A stretch of 11,161 bases of DNA from CAZEFK01 sp964511405 (GTDB lineage Bacteria > Pseudomonadota > Alphaproteobacteria > Elsterales > Elsteraceae), in assembly GCA_964511405.1 (NCBI GenBank), contig CAZEFK010000226.1, positions 1-11,161 of the forward strand, read 5' to 3'. The stretch's first letter is position 1; the number at the start of each line of letters is the position of its first letter. Shown here one piece after another: positions 1 to 7,714 of this stretch. The notes beneath the pieces were generated by a model. That model did not search any database. It saw nothing but the letters and a program-made list of their open reading frames with translations, and had not been told where the DNA came from. The position numbers and the translations under genes were made by a program.

Positions 1-803
1 CGGCGCTCCGCCGCCTCGCGCAGGGCGCCGGCCGTGCGCTGCGGACCGGCCGGCGCGGTGCCGGCGCAGCGCCGGCGCAGCTCGGTGCGGAGATGCGGGT
101 CGTCGCCGGCGTGGAGCCGCAGCAGCAGCGCCACCTTGTCGTCCTCGGGCAGGGCCCGGATCGCCGCCTCGATGTCGGCCGGCGCCGGCGCGGGCAGCGG
201 TGCCGCGCCTTCGGCGGCGGCGACCACCAGGTCGGGGTCGACCGCCAGGAACTCGGCCAGCGCCGCCAGCGGCTCCGACAAGGGGCCGAGGCCCGGCGCC
301 GGCATCACCGCGGCTTCGGGAACCGTGCCCTCCTCGATCCCGATCAGCCACAGCAGGCAGAACAACCGCAGGTCGCCGCCCAGCAGGTCGGCGCGCAGGG
401 GCGCCAGGGCGTCCAGCCAGCCGGCGTCGTCCTCCCAATCCTCCCACGCCGCGACATCCAGCTCGGCGCGCATGATGTCGACGATCACCCACGCGTCGCG
501 GACATGGACGGTGGCGAGCGCCGGGTCGATCGCGAAGCGCTCCAGCGCCTCGGGTTCGAACAGCCGGCGCGGCAGGCGCAGCGCCACGCGCCGGGTGCCC
601 CAGTCGGTCAGGTAGAGGAACAGGTCGAACCGGCGCGCCAGCAGCTCGATCGGATCGACCGTGAGGTCGCCCCAGTCATAGGCGTGGACCAGGCCTGATG
701 CGGTTACCCGCGCGCGGCCGGCGACGGCTCGCAGCTCCGCCTGGGCTGCTTCGTCCAGCGACCGGTCGACGGCCCGGAACTCGAAATACTGATATCCGCT
801 CAC
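1..803 (-). CDS. Conserved hypothetical protein, 3' end beyond window
   Basis: The minus strand is open from a GTG at 803 to the window edge, giving 267 residues without a stop; the C-terminus is missing. The N-terminus (SGYQYFEFRAVDRSLDEAA) and the stretches VHAYDWGDLTVDP, FDLFLYLTDWGTRR and LRLPRRLFEPEAL match, from memory, a widespread uncharacterised bacterial family that typically begins S-x-Y-x-Y-[FY]-E-F and carries a WGDF-x-GDP and a WGT-x-x-x-x-LRLP block. No signal peptide or clear membrane segment is visible. The visible tail is rich in Ala, Glu and Arg and probably helical. An in-frame ATG at 845 would add 14 residues, but the GTG gives the family's usual N-terminus; neither has a strong ribosome binding site. 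It is divergent from the peptide transporter operon. The function is unknown and I assign none. Confidence 0.72.
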   Translation of the reverse strand, partial: MSGYQYFEFRAVDRSLDEAAQAELRAVAGRARVTASGLVHAYDWGDLTVDPIELLARRFDLFLYLTDWGTRRVALRLPRRLFEPEALERFAIDPALATVHVRDAWVIVDIMRAELDVAAWEDWEDDAGWLDALAPLRADLLGGDLRLFCLLWLIGIEEGTVPEAAVMPAPGLGPLSEPLAALAEFLAVDPDLVVAAAEGAAPLPAPAPADIEAAIRALPEDDKVALLLRLHAGDDPHLRTELRRRCAGTAPAGPQRTAGALREAAER

Positions 804-903
804 ACGCTCTGGTTGGCCTGATTCGGCGCGGGCGTCCAGCCGCATTCTGGCCGTTGCCGCCGGGGTTGCCCGGGGCCGTCCGGGCGGTCAGGATAGCATG
901 AGA

Positions 904-918
904 TCAGAGTACATCTGA
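904..918. promoter_or_regulatory. Short palindrome upstream of the solute-binding protein gene
   Basis: TCAGA (904-908) and TCTGA (914-918) are perfect inverted repeats with a 5-base spacer, six bases before the ribosome binding site of the gene starting at 937. A second perfect hairpin, GCCCGG with CCGGGC (868-885), lies just upstream. The 133-base spacer between the divergent genes must hold both promoters, but I see no convincing -35/-10 pair. The palindrome could be an operator for the peptide transport operon; chance is also possible at this length. Confidence 0.25.
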
Positions 919-936
919 CGAACAAGGAGACCGCCA

Positions 937-2451
937 ATGGCCCGACCGCTCCCCTGGCTCTGGGCCGCTGCGCTGGCGCTGACGGCCGCCGCCGGCCCCG
1001 CGCACGCCGCCGGCACCCTGACCATCGCCCAGTCCCAGGACCCGGGGTCCTGGGACCCGATCGACACCTTCCTGCTGAGCTGGGGCCAGATCGGCCACGA
1101 CATCTTCGACGGCCTGGTCCAGCGCGGCGCCGACATGCAGCTCAAGCCGGCGCTCGCGACCAGCTGGGAGGTGCGCGACAACGGCCTGCGCCTGCGCTTC
1201 CAGCTGCGCCGGGGCGTGACCTTCCAGGACGGCGAGCCGTTCGACGCCAATGCGGTCAAGTTCACCTTCGACCGCCTGCTCGGGCCCGAGGGCGCCAAGG
1301 GCCCGCAGCAGTCCAACTACACCGCCATCGACCATGTCGAGATCCTGGACCCCTATCAGGTCGACCTGGTGCTGAAGCACCCGGACCCGGTGCTGCTGAT
1401 CAAGCTCGCCGGCTATGGCGGCGTGATCGTGCCGCCCGCCTATATCGGCAAGGTCGGCCACGACGAATTCGCGCACAAGCCGATCGGCACCGGGCCGTTC
1501 CAGGTGACCGACTACCGGCCCAAGGAAAGCTTGACCATGGAGGCCTATGCCGGCCACTGGGAAGGCCGGCCCAAGCTGGACCGGGTGGTGCATCGCTTCA
1601 TCGTCGAGCCCGACACCCAGGCGGCGGAGCTCGAGTCGGGCCGGGTCGACATCGCGACCAACCTGTCGATCAGCCTGGTCCAGGCGATCGCCAAGGATCC
1701 CAAGCTGACGGTGGCCAGCGTCACCGGCCCGACCGTCCACGTCCTGCGCTTCAACACCGCCAACGGCATCACCAAGGACCAGCGGGTGCGCCGGGCGCTG
1801 ATCATGGCGGTCGACCGTGCCGCCATCATCAAGTCGATCCTGCAGGGCAACGGCCAGGAGGTGGCGAGCTTCCAGAGCGCGCTGTCGTTCGGCTACGACC
1901 CGCAGCTCAAGCCCCTGCCCTTCGATCCGGGCCAGGCCAAGACCTTGCTGAAGGCATCAGGGGTGCCCGCCGGTGCCCCGGTGCAGCTCGACTTCCCGGG
2001 CAACAACACCCTGTTCCGAGAAGTGGCGCAGGCGGTCGCCGCTTATCTCGGCGCCGTCGGTGTCAAGGTCTCGGTCAAGCCCTACGAGCAGAACACCTAT
2101 ACCAACGACATCATCCCCAATGGCAAGACCGGAGAGCTGTTCCAGTTCGGCTGGGGCGGCTGGACCTTCGACTACGACAACACCGCCTATCTGATGTATC
2201 ACTCAGGCGAGCACTGGAACCCCTACGACAAGGATCCGGTTCTGGACAAGATGCTGGAGGACCAGCGCGGCATCGCCGACCGCGCCGAGCGCGAGAAGGC
2301 CCTGCAAGCGATCAGCCGCTACGTCGCCGAGCGCGCCATCGAGATGCCGCTGTACAACCTGAACACCCTCTACGGCATCTCCAAGCGCGTGAAGAACCTG
2401 ACCCCGCCCGCCGACCAGCGCTTCCGGCTGACCGAGGTGACGGTGGAGTAG
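937..2451 (+). CDS. ABC transporter substrate-binding protein, family 5 (DppA/OppA type)
   Basis: This 504-residue protein is a periplasmic solute-binding protein that captures oligo- or dipeptides, or a related solute, and delivers it to inner-membrane permeases. A signal peptide is clear: a short basic start, a hydrophobic stretch at about residues 6-20, and a likely signal peptidase I site after AHA at residue 24. There is no lipobox cysteine, so it should be soluble in the periplasm. Family 5 features include TLTIAQSQDPGSWDP at the mature N-terminus, the block DNGLRLRFQLRRGVTFQDGEPFDANAVKFTFDRL-type motif around residues 87-120, and GTGPFQVTDY near the middle. The length is typical of the family. 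The start is supported by AAGGAG at 924-929, seven bases upstream. It is the first gene of an operon with two permeases and an M14 peptidase. Substrate is inferred from the family and the neighbouring peptidase; nickel, glutathione or opine uptake cannot be excluded. Confidence 0.93.
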   Translation: MARPLPWLWAAALALTAAAGPAHAAGTLTIAQSQDPGSWDPIDTFLLSWGQIGHDIFDGLVQRGADMQLKPALATSWEVRDNGLRLRFQLRRGVTFQDGEPFDANAVKFTFDRLLGPEGAKGPQQSNYTAIDHVEILDPYQVDLVLKHPDPVLLIKLAGYGGVIVPPAYIGKVGHDEFAHKPIGTGPFQVTDYRPKESLTMEAYAGHWEGRPKLDRVVHRFIVEPDTQAAELESGRVDIATNLSISLVQAIAKDPKLTVASVTGPTVHVLRFNTANGITKDQRVRRALIMAVDRAAIIKSILQGNGQEVASFQSALSFGYDPQLKPLPFDPGQAKTLLKASGVPAGAPVQLDFPGNNTLFREVAQAVAAYLGAVGVKVSVKPYEQNTYTNDIIPNGKTGELFQFGWGGWTFDYDNTAYLMYHSGEHWNPYDKDPVLDKMLEDQRGIADRAEREKALQAISRYVAERAIEMPLYNLNTLYGISKRVKNLTPPADQRFRLTEVTVE

Positions 2452-2481
2452 CGGCGGATGGGGTTTGGTCCGGCCCTTGCC

Positions 2482-2589
2482 CCTCCTCCCCTTGTGGGAG
2501 GAGGCCGGGTGGAGGGGTGTCCTGGATACGGCCGGTCGGGAGCGCGCGACCGGCGGCGGCCGGTCCCCTCCTCCCACGAAGGGAGGCGG
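2482..2589 (+). repeat. Intercistronic triple hairpin covering the next gene's ribosome binding site
   Basis: The 143-base gap between the binding protein and the first permease holds three hairpins. The first is CCTCCTCCC (2482-2490) with GGGAGGAGG (2496-2504), a perfect 9-bp stem. The second is GCCGGTCG (2531-2538) with CGACCGGC (2547-2554), a perfect 8-bp stem. The third is CCTCCTCCC (2567-2575) with GGGAGGCGG (2581-2589), 8 of 9 paired. The third stem's right arm contains the GGAGG that serves the permease GTG at 2595. The left arm of hairpin three can instead pair perfectly with the right arm of hairpin one, which would free that site. It resembles the palindromic repeats found between cistrons in many proteobacteria, and probably lowers permease expression relative to the binding protein. 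Confidence 0.7.
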
Positions 2590-2594
2590 AGAGC

Positions 2595-3515
2595 GTGCTG
2601 ACCTTCCTGCTTCGCCGCCTGCTGCAGGCCGGCTTCGTGATCGTCGCGGTCACGCTGCTGGTGGCCTGGGCGGTGCGGCTGTCGGGCGACCCGGCCGTGA
2701 TGCTGACCCAGGGGGCAGGGTCGGTCACCGCCCAGGACCTGGAGAACATCCGCCGGGCCCTCGGCCTCGACCGGCCGTTCGGGGTGCAGTATCTGGGCTT
2801 CGTCACCGGCCTCTTGTCCGGCGACATGGGCAAGAGCTTCATCGGCGGCACCTCGGTCGGCCTGCTGATCGGCCGCGCCCTGCCGCTGACCCTGGGCCTG
2901 GCGTTCCTATCGCTGGTGCTGGCGATCGCGGTCTCGATCCCGCTGGGGGTGCAGGCCGCGGTCCGGCGCGGCGGCGCCGTCGACCAGGCGATCCGCATCC
3001 TGTCGCTGGTCGGGCTGTCGTTCCCGAACTTCTGGCTGGCGCTGATGCTGGTGCTGGTGTTCGCGATCAGCCTGGGCTGGCTGCCGCCGAGCGGCGCCGA
3101 CGAGCCTGGCAGCATCCTGCTGCCGGCCGCGACCCTGGCGGTGATCCTGACCGCCACCAATGTCCGGCTGGTCCGCTCGGCGATGCTGGAGACCCTGGCC
3201 CAGCCCTTCATCATGGTGGCGCACGCCAAGGGCCTGGCGCGGCGCACGGTTCTGTACAAGCACGCCCTGCGCAACTGCGCGGTGCCGCTGTTGACCTATA
3301 TCGGCCTGCAGTTCGGCGCCCTGATCGGCAACGTCGTGGTCGTCGAGCGGGTGTTCAACTGGCCGGGCATGGGCAGCCTGGCCTTCGACGCGGTGGCGGC
3401 GCGCGACTATCCGGTGGTGCAGGCTGCGGTGACGGTGCTGGCGGCGGTGATCGTGGCCGTGACCCTGGTGATCGATGTGAGCTATGGCCTGGTCGATCCG
3501 CGCATCCGCACCTAG
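2595..3515 (+). CDS. ABC transporter permease, DppB/GsiB-operon type (first permease)
   Basis: This 306-residue inner-membrane protein is one of the two permeases forming the peptide channel. It begins MLTFLLRRLLQAGFVIVAVTLLV, the usual DppB start: a short basic leader running into the first membrane helix. Further features are the DPAVMLTQG segment with the ALGLDRPFGVQYLGFV block after helix one, hydrophobic helices around residues 95-120, 135-162, 175-193, 232-252 and 275-297, and the cytoplasmic EAA loop around AKGLARRTVLYKHALRN (211-227) that contacts the ATPase. The C-terminal VERVFNWPGMGSLAFDAV and DPRIRT are family hallmarks. I chose GTG 2595 because it gives the normal N-terminus and has GGAGG eight bases upstream; the frame is open upstream to 2517 but that extension is unlike the family and runs through the hairpin region. 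It overlaps the second permease gene by 32 bases. Confidence 0.92.
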   Translation: MLTFLLRRLLQAGFVIVAVTLLVAWAVRLSGDPAVMLTQGAGSVTAQDLENIRRALGLDRPFGVQYLGFVTGLLSGDMGKSFIGGTSVGLLIGRALPLTLGLAFLSLVLAIAVSIPLGVQAAVRRGGAVDQAIRILSLVGLSFPNFWLALMLVLVFAISLGWLPPSGADEPGSILLPAATLAVILTATNVRLVRSAMLETLAQPFIMVAHAKGLARRTVLYKHALRNCAVPLLTYIGLQFGALIGNVVVVERVFNWPGMGSLAFDAVAARDYPVVQAAVTVLAAVIVAVTLVIDVSYGLVDPRIRT

Positions 3516-4341
3516 CCGCCGGCGCCGCCGGATCGACCTGGAGCTGGCGGCCGGCCTGCTGCTGGCGGGCGGCATGGGGCTGGCCGTGCTGCTGTCCGGG
3601 CTGCTGTTCCCCGACGGCGGCGACACCATGGACCTGGGCGCGCGCCTGACCCCGCCGCTCGCCGGCTGGGCCCATGTCCTGGGTACCGATCCCCTGGGCC
3701 GCGACGTGCTGGCCCGGATCGTGATCGGCGGACGGATCTCGCTGACCGTGGGCCTGGCGAGCGTGGCCGGGGCCGCCCTGGTCGGCATCGTGGTCGGGCT
3801 GGTGGCCGGCTATTACCGCGGCTTGGCCGATACCCTGCTGATGCGCTGGGCCGACGTGCAGCTGGCCCTGCCCTTCATCCTGATCGCGCTGACCTTCACC
3901 GCGATCCTGGGCGCCGACCTGTGGACCCTGATCCTGTTCATGGCGGTCGCCCAGTGGGTGCAGTACGCCCGGCTGATCCGCGGCAGCGTGCTGTCGCTGC
4001 GCGAGCGCGAGTTCGTGCTGGCGGCGCGGGCCATCGGCGTCAGCGGCCCGCGCATCCTGCGCCACCATCTGCTGCCCAACGCCATCGGCCCGGTGCTGGT
4101 GCTGATGACGCTGAACATCGCCAACAACATCCTGCTGGAAAGCAGCCTGACCTTCCTGGGCCTGGGCATCGACCCGACGGTCGCGAGCTGGGGCGGCATG
4201 CTGGCCGACGGCCGCACCTATCTGCAGACCGCCTGGTGGGTCACCCTGTTCCCGGGCCTGGCGATCATGGTGACGGTGCTGGGCCTGAACCTGCTGGGCG
4301 ACTGGCTGCGCGACCGCCTGGACCCGACCGCCAAGGGGTGA
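3484..4341 (+). CDS. ABC transporter permease, DppC/OppC type (second permease)
   Basis: The 285-residue partner permease. It has a basic N-terminal tail (SRRRRRIDLE), a first membrane helix at about residues 20-42, then LGTDPLGRDVLARIVIGGRISL (66-87), the hallmark of DppC/OppC proteins at the start of the conserved permease core. Later helices lie around 88-110, 127-153, 200-220 and 252-272. The EAA coupling loop is AARAIGVSGPRILRHHLLPN (180-199), and LLESSLTFLGLGIDP-type residues around 217-231 are typical. The start ATG lies inside the end of the first permease gene, a 32-base overlap that suggests translational coupling; an upstream in-frame ATG at 3475 is followed at once by a stop. No strong ribosome binding site is seen. 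With the DppB-like subunit it should form the transmembrane dimer. Confidence 0.92.
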   Translation: MAWSIRASAPSRRRRRIDLELAAGLLLAGGMGLAVLLSGLLFPDGGDTMDLGARLTPPLAGWAHVLGTDPLGRDVLARIVIGGRISLTVGLASVAGAALVGIVVGLVAGYYRGLADTLLMRWADVQLALPFILIALTFTAILGADLWTLILFMAVAQWVQYARLIRGSVLSLREREFVLAARAIGVSGPRILRHHLLPNAIGPVLVLMTLNIANNILLESSLTFLGLGIDPTVASWGGMLADGRTYLQTAWWVTLFPGLAIMVTVLGLNLLGDWLRDRLDPTAKG

Positions 4342-4344
4342 CCG

Positions 4345-6069
4345 ATGACCGTATCAGTGCTGCTGGACCGCACCCTGCCCCGTGCCCTCGACCGCCTGGT
4401 CCAGGATTTTTCCGCATCCGAGTGGCGCGGCGGCCGGGTCGAGGCCTGGCTGTTCGAGGACCAGCCGGCCCGCCGCCGCGCCGAGCGCGAGTTGGCGGCG
4501 GCCGGCGTCGCTGCCCGCCTCCGCAGCGCCTACAAGCCGCTGGTCCACGCGTTCCTGGAGGAGATCGAGACGGCCGGCCTGACGGCCGTGACCGTGGCCC
4601 TGCCGGAGCCCGAGGCGCGCTTCCGCCTGGAAGCCTTCCCGCTGGCCGGCCTGCTGCCGGTGCCGCTGCGCTTCGGCGCCGGCAGCGCCGAGCACAGCTG
4701 CGCGGTGACCCTGGAGCGCGAGGGCCGACCGGCCGAGACGGTTGCGGTGTTCGCGCCCAACCGCCCGCGCGCCGACCCGTTCGGGCGCGCGGCGCCGTCC
4801 TGCTGCGGCTGGGTGCGCGCCTGGCACCCCGGCGCCGACGTCCCGAGCCTGGACCAGCCCCTCGCCACCGAGTTCGAGGACGCCTTCGATGCCGTGATGG
4901 CCGCCTTGGCCGCCCATCGCTGGCCGACCGCGCCGCCCTTCATGGAGACCCTGGAGATCGCGCTGGCCCTGCCCGGCATCGAGCGGCGGCTGGACTGGGG
5001 CGACGAATGCATCAGCACGTCGGAGGCGATGCACGAGGAGCTGTATTTCTCGATCCTGGAGCTGTTCCAGCACCAGGCCGGCCGCGCGCCCGGCGACCGC
5101 GGCCTGCAGCCCGGCCAGATCGTGCCCGAGGTGGTGACCGCCGACGGCCCGGCCCGCCTGCATGTCGCGCTGCGCCCCCACGCACCGGCGCCCGAGGCGC
5201 CCGCCGAGCCCCTGGACCTGGAGACCGCCGACCGCCCGCTGCTGCTGCGCGAGGTCGCCGCCGCGCTGGCCGCCCTGCCCGGCGAGCGGTTCGAGCACCG
5301 CTCGGTCCAGGGCCGGCCGATCCTGGGCCTGGTGCGGCCGGGCGACGGCCCCGGCATCGTGATCACCGGCGCCCAGCACGCCAACGAGACCTCCGGCGTG
5401 GTCGGCGCCCTGCGCGCCGCCCGCCGGCTGCTGGCCGAGCACCCGACCCTGCCGCTGGCCGTGATCCCGGTGGAGAACCCCGACGGCTACGCCCTGCACC
5501 ACCGCCTGCGTCAGTCGAACCCGCGCCACATGCTGCACGCCGCCCGCTACACCGCACTGGGCGACGATCTGGGCGCGCGCGAGGCCGAACCGTTCCACGA
5601 GGCCGCCGCCCGTCGCGACGCGGTGGCCCGCGTCGGCGCGCGGCTGCACATCAACCTGCACGGCTATCCCAGCCACGAATGGACCCGGCCGCTCAACGGC
5701 TACCTGCCGCGCGGCTTCGAGCTGTGGTCGATCCCGAAAGGCTTCTTCCTGATCCTGCGCCACCAGCCGGGTCTGGCCGCCGCGGCCGAGACCTTCATCG
5801 ACGCCCTGGCGGCGCGGCTGGCCGAGGATCCGGCCCTGGCGGCGTACAATGCCGAGCTGCTGCGGGTGTGGGCGGCGCATGCCGGCGAGGTGCCGTTCCC
5901 GGTACGGCATGGGATCCCGTGCCTGGTGGCGGAGGCGGAGCGGCAGCTGACGCCGTTTCAGCTGATCACCGAGTTTCCGGACGAGACGGTGTACGGGGAT
6001 GCGTTCCGGCTGGCGCATACGACGCAGATGCGGGCGGTGGTCACTGGAGCGGCCCTGCTCAGAACCTAA
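4345..6069 (+). CDS. M14-family zinc carboxypeptidase-like protein with long N-terminal region
   Basis: A 574-residue predicted metallopeptidase of the M14 (carboxypeptidase A-like) superfamily. The C-terminal half carries the zinc motif HxxE as GAQHANETSG (H345, E348), the following VIPVENPDGYALH block, and INLHGYPSHEW (H435, H439, H444), one of which should be the third zinc ligand. A catalytic glutamate may be E530 or E532 in LVAEAERQLTPF. I cannot recognise the first 290 or so residues as a known domain; they are coupled to the peptidase in one frame. No signal peptide is visible, so it is probably cytoplasmic. It starts three bases after the second permease stop, with AAGGGG at 4333-4338 as ribosome binding site, so it is in the transporter operon and likely processes the imported peptide or amide. 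The exact substrate is unknown. Its 3' end overlaps the convergent Fic gene by 11 bases. Confidence 0.82.
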   Translation: MTVSVLLDRTLPRALDRLVQDFSASEWRGGRVEAWLFEDQPARRRAERELAAAGVAARLRSAYKPLVHAFLEEIETAGLTAVTVALPEPEARFRLEAFPLAGLLPVPLRFGAGSAEHSCAVTLEREGRPAETVAVFAPNRPRADPFGRAAPSCCGWVRAWHPGADVPSLDQPLATEFEDAFDAVMAALAAHRWPTAPPFMETLEIALALPGIERRLDWGDECISTSEAMHEELYFSILELFQHQAGRAPGDRGLQPGQIVPEVVTADGPARLHVALRPHAPAPEAPAEPLDLETADRPLLLREVAAALAALPGERFEHRSVQGRPILGLVRPGDGPGIVITGAQHANETSGVVGALRAARRLLAEHPTLPLAVIPVENPDGYALHHRLRQSNPRHMLHAARYTALGDDLGAREAEPFHEAAARRDAVARVGARLHINLHGYPSHEWTRPLNGYLPRGFELWSIPKGFFLILRHQPGLAAAAETFIDALAARLAEDPALAAYNAELLRVWAAHAGEVPFPVRHGIPCLVAEAERQLTPFQLITEFPDETVYGDAFRLAHTTQMRAVVTGAALLRT

Positions 6070-7627
6070 AGCCGCCGCCGGGCCGGTCCACGGCCGCCCA
6101 GTAGTCGGCTGGTGCCGGAACCCCATCGCGCCACTCGACCCGACGCGCCGGATCCGGCATCTCCAAGCGCGCATGCTCGCCCGGGTCCACGAACGCATAC
6201 GCGCTGGCCCATGCTTCGATCGCCTGGTCGGCCGAACGCGCCGTGCACGCCACGGTGACCCGTTGGACGAACTCCAGGGCGCGAATGATGGGCCCGGCGT
6301 CGCCATGCCGGGACAACGCCCGCAACGCCCCGAGGTAATTCTCCCGGTAGACCGTCGGGATGACGATGCGCGAAAGGCCGCTCGCGACCAGTTCCTTGGT
6401 CAGCATGATGCGGCTGACGCGACCGTTGCCGTCCGAGAACGGGTGAACGTCGGTGAGCAGGAAATGAAGCATCAGCGCCCGGCCGAAGGGGTGCCTGACC
6501 GTCTGGGTCAGCTTGAAACCCTGACGCAGCGTCCCGACCACCGCGTCCGGGTTCACGAACTGGGTGCCGCCGGCCGTGTTCCGGGCGCGCTTCCACTCGC
6601 CCGGCCCGCCCTCCGGACGAGCCGCCATCAGCTCCCGGTGCCGGTCGCGGACCTCGGCGAGAAACTGGTCCGGGTTCAGCTCCGACGGTCGCCGGTCGCC
6701 GAGTTCGACCAGCTGGCGATAGGTGGCGAGCACGTCATGCCCGTCGGCGGGCCGCTGCTCGGGAACCACGCCTTTGAACACGATGCGCTCCGCTTCCTTC
6801 ACGTCGAAGCGCGTGCCCTCGATGTAGTTTGAGAAGTAAGCCTCCACGAAGGCCGCCGCGACCCCAGCTTCGGGGCCGCGGGACCGGTCCGGCAGCTCCG
6901 GAAGCGCCACCTCCTCGAGCTTCGCCCGCAGCAGCCGGAGACGCCCCAGGCACGCGTCGTCAATGGGCTCTCCAGCCGCCCGCGCCTGGCCGCGCGCGGT
7001 CACCAGATCAGCCTTGCGGGTTCCCAGCAGCGCGCCGATGATCCGGTCGAGCTGCTCGAACTCGTCCCGCAGGGCGAGCAGCGGGGCGAGCATCCGAGCT
7101 TCATCCCGCATGCGGTTCAGGTACGCCTCGCCCTCGCGGCTGACCAGGCGCTCCAGCTCCGCTTCGACGCCCGCCGCCCCGACCGTCCATGACGGACCCG
7201 TCCGTGCCCGCGATGGCCGCAGGTTGTCCAGGAGCGCGCGGGCCTTCGACGGCATCATCACACCCTTGCCGAGGGGGTAATCGCCCTCCAGCGCGCCCGG
7301 CCCGGGCTGGGTCCTGATATCGAGCCCCGGAAGCGCAAACCCACGCCGCTTCTTCGCCCCTGCCACCGCCACGAACAGGTACGCTTGGCCGCCGTCGCCG
7401 ACGATCGAACGAGCGGCCAGGGCAGAGCGGCCGGACAGCACGCCGCCCGGAACGAGGTGTCCGGCGATCGCGAGCCAGTGCCGCCGCGTGACGACGGGCA
7501 GCGGTTCGCCCAGGTTGTCGGTGTAGACACCGGCATAGAGCCGCTGCAACCTGCCCACCTCGGCCTCCCGCAGGATCCGCCGGTCGTGGGCTTCGCCGCC
7601 CCCTGTGAAGATGACCTGGTCGGGCAT
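6059..7627 (-). CDS. Fic-domain protein with N-terminal AbiEi-like winged-helix region
   Basis: A 522-residue two-part protein. The C-terminal part has the complete Fic active site HPFSDGNGRVSR (H395-R406) with catalytic H395 and acidic D399, expected to transfer AMP or another phosphate-containing group to a target hydroxyl. Upstream, S266-N267-Y268-I269-E270-G271 matches the (S/T)xxxE(G/N) inhibitory helix, placed N-terminal to the Fic core as in class II Fic proteins, so the enzyme is probably self-inhibited. The first 140 residues (GRLQRLYAGVYT, then a GRSAL-x-ARSIVG segment and PSKARALLDNL) resemble the winged-helix and following domain of AbiEi-type antitoxin/regulators. This suggests DNA binding, perhaps to the repeats just upstream. 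Base composition is high-GC like the host, unlike the adjacent reverse transcriptase. The ATG at 7627 has no strong ribosome binding site. Role is inferred: toxin-antitoxin or defence. Confidence 0.85.
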   Translation of the reverse strand: MPDQVIFTGGGEAHDRRILREAEVGRLQRLYAGVYTDNLGEPLPVVTRRHWLAIAGHLVPGGVLSGRSALAARSIVGDGGQAYLFVAVAGAKKRRGFALPGLDIRTQPGPGALEGDYPLGKGVMMPSKARALLDNLRPSRARTGPSWTVGAAGVEAELERLVSREGEAYLNRMRDEARMLAPLLALRDEFEQLDRIIGALLGTRKADLVTARGQARAAGEPIDDACLGRLRLLRAKLEEVALPELPDRSRGPEAGVAAAFVEAYFSNYIEGTRFDVKEAERIVFKGVVPEQRPADGHDVLATYRQLVELGDRRPSELNPDQFLAEVRDRHRELMAARPEGGPGEWKRARNTAGGTQFVNPDAVVGTLRQGFKLTQTVRHPFGRALMLHFLLTDVHPFSDGNGRVSRIMLTKELVASGLSRIVIPTVYRENYLGALRALSRHGDAGPIIRALEFVQRVTVACTARSADQAIEAWASAYAFVDPGEHARLEMPDPARRVEWRDGVPAPADYWAAVDRPGGGFRF

Positions 7628-7630
7628 GAT

Positions 7631-7714
7631 CCGTACTTAAGCCGCCATCGGGTGGCCTCATTTTGTCGGAAAACGCGACTTAAGGCCAGGCAGCGTCGGA
7701 AAACGGTACTTAAG
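7631..7714 (-). promoter_or_regulatory. Tandem repeats upstream of the fic gene, candidate operator
   Basis: On the plus strand GTCGGAAAACGCGACTTAAG (7665-7684) and GTCGGAAAACGGTACTTAAG (7695-7714) agree at 18 of 20 positions and are exactly 30 bases apart, about three helical turns. A third, shorter copy CCGTACTTAAG lies at 7631-7641, directly before the Fic start codon. Each contains the palindrome CTTAAG. They fill the 82-base gap between the reverse transcriptase stop and the fic start, and the outermost copy overlaps that stop codon. An autoregulatory operator for the AbiEi-like domain is the simplest reading; remains of a mobile-element end with multiple repeats (as in IS21-type elements) is the alternative. 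No clear -35/-10 pair is seen. Confidence 0.5.

Noticed and set aside
34..698. Plus-strand open frames of about 200 codons, rich in Arg, Ser, Gln and Gly
   Set aside because: They are antisense to the minus-strand gene at 1-803, whose protein has family-like blocks; their composition is typical of high-GC shadow frames.
2312..3274. Minus-strand frame opposite the first permease
   Set aside because: It is antisense to a clear permease with EAA loop and membrane helices; low-complexity Arg/Ser composition.
3921..6104. 727-codon plus-strand frame rich in Pro, Arg and Gly
   Set aside because: It overlaps the second permease and peptidase genes in another frame and shows only shadow composition with no recognisable domain.
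4354..6306. 650-codon minus-strand frame opposite the peptidase
   Set aside because: It is antisense to a well-supported zinc peptidase gene, and its Gln, Gly, Arg and Ala-rich sequence is a typical high-GC shadow.
7665..7714. CRISPR array
   Set aside because: Only two full repeats with a 10-base gap and a third partial copy; spacing and length do not fit CRISPR.
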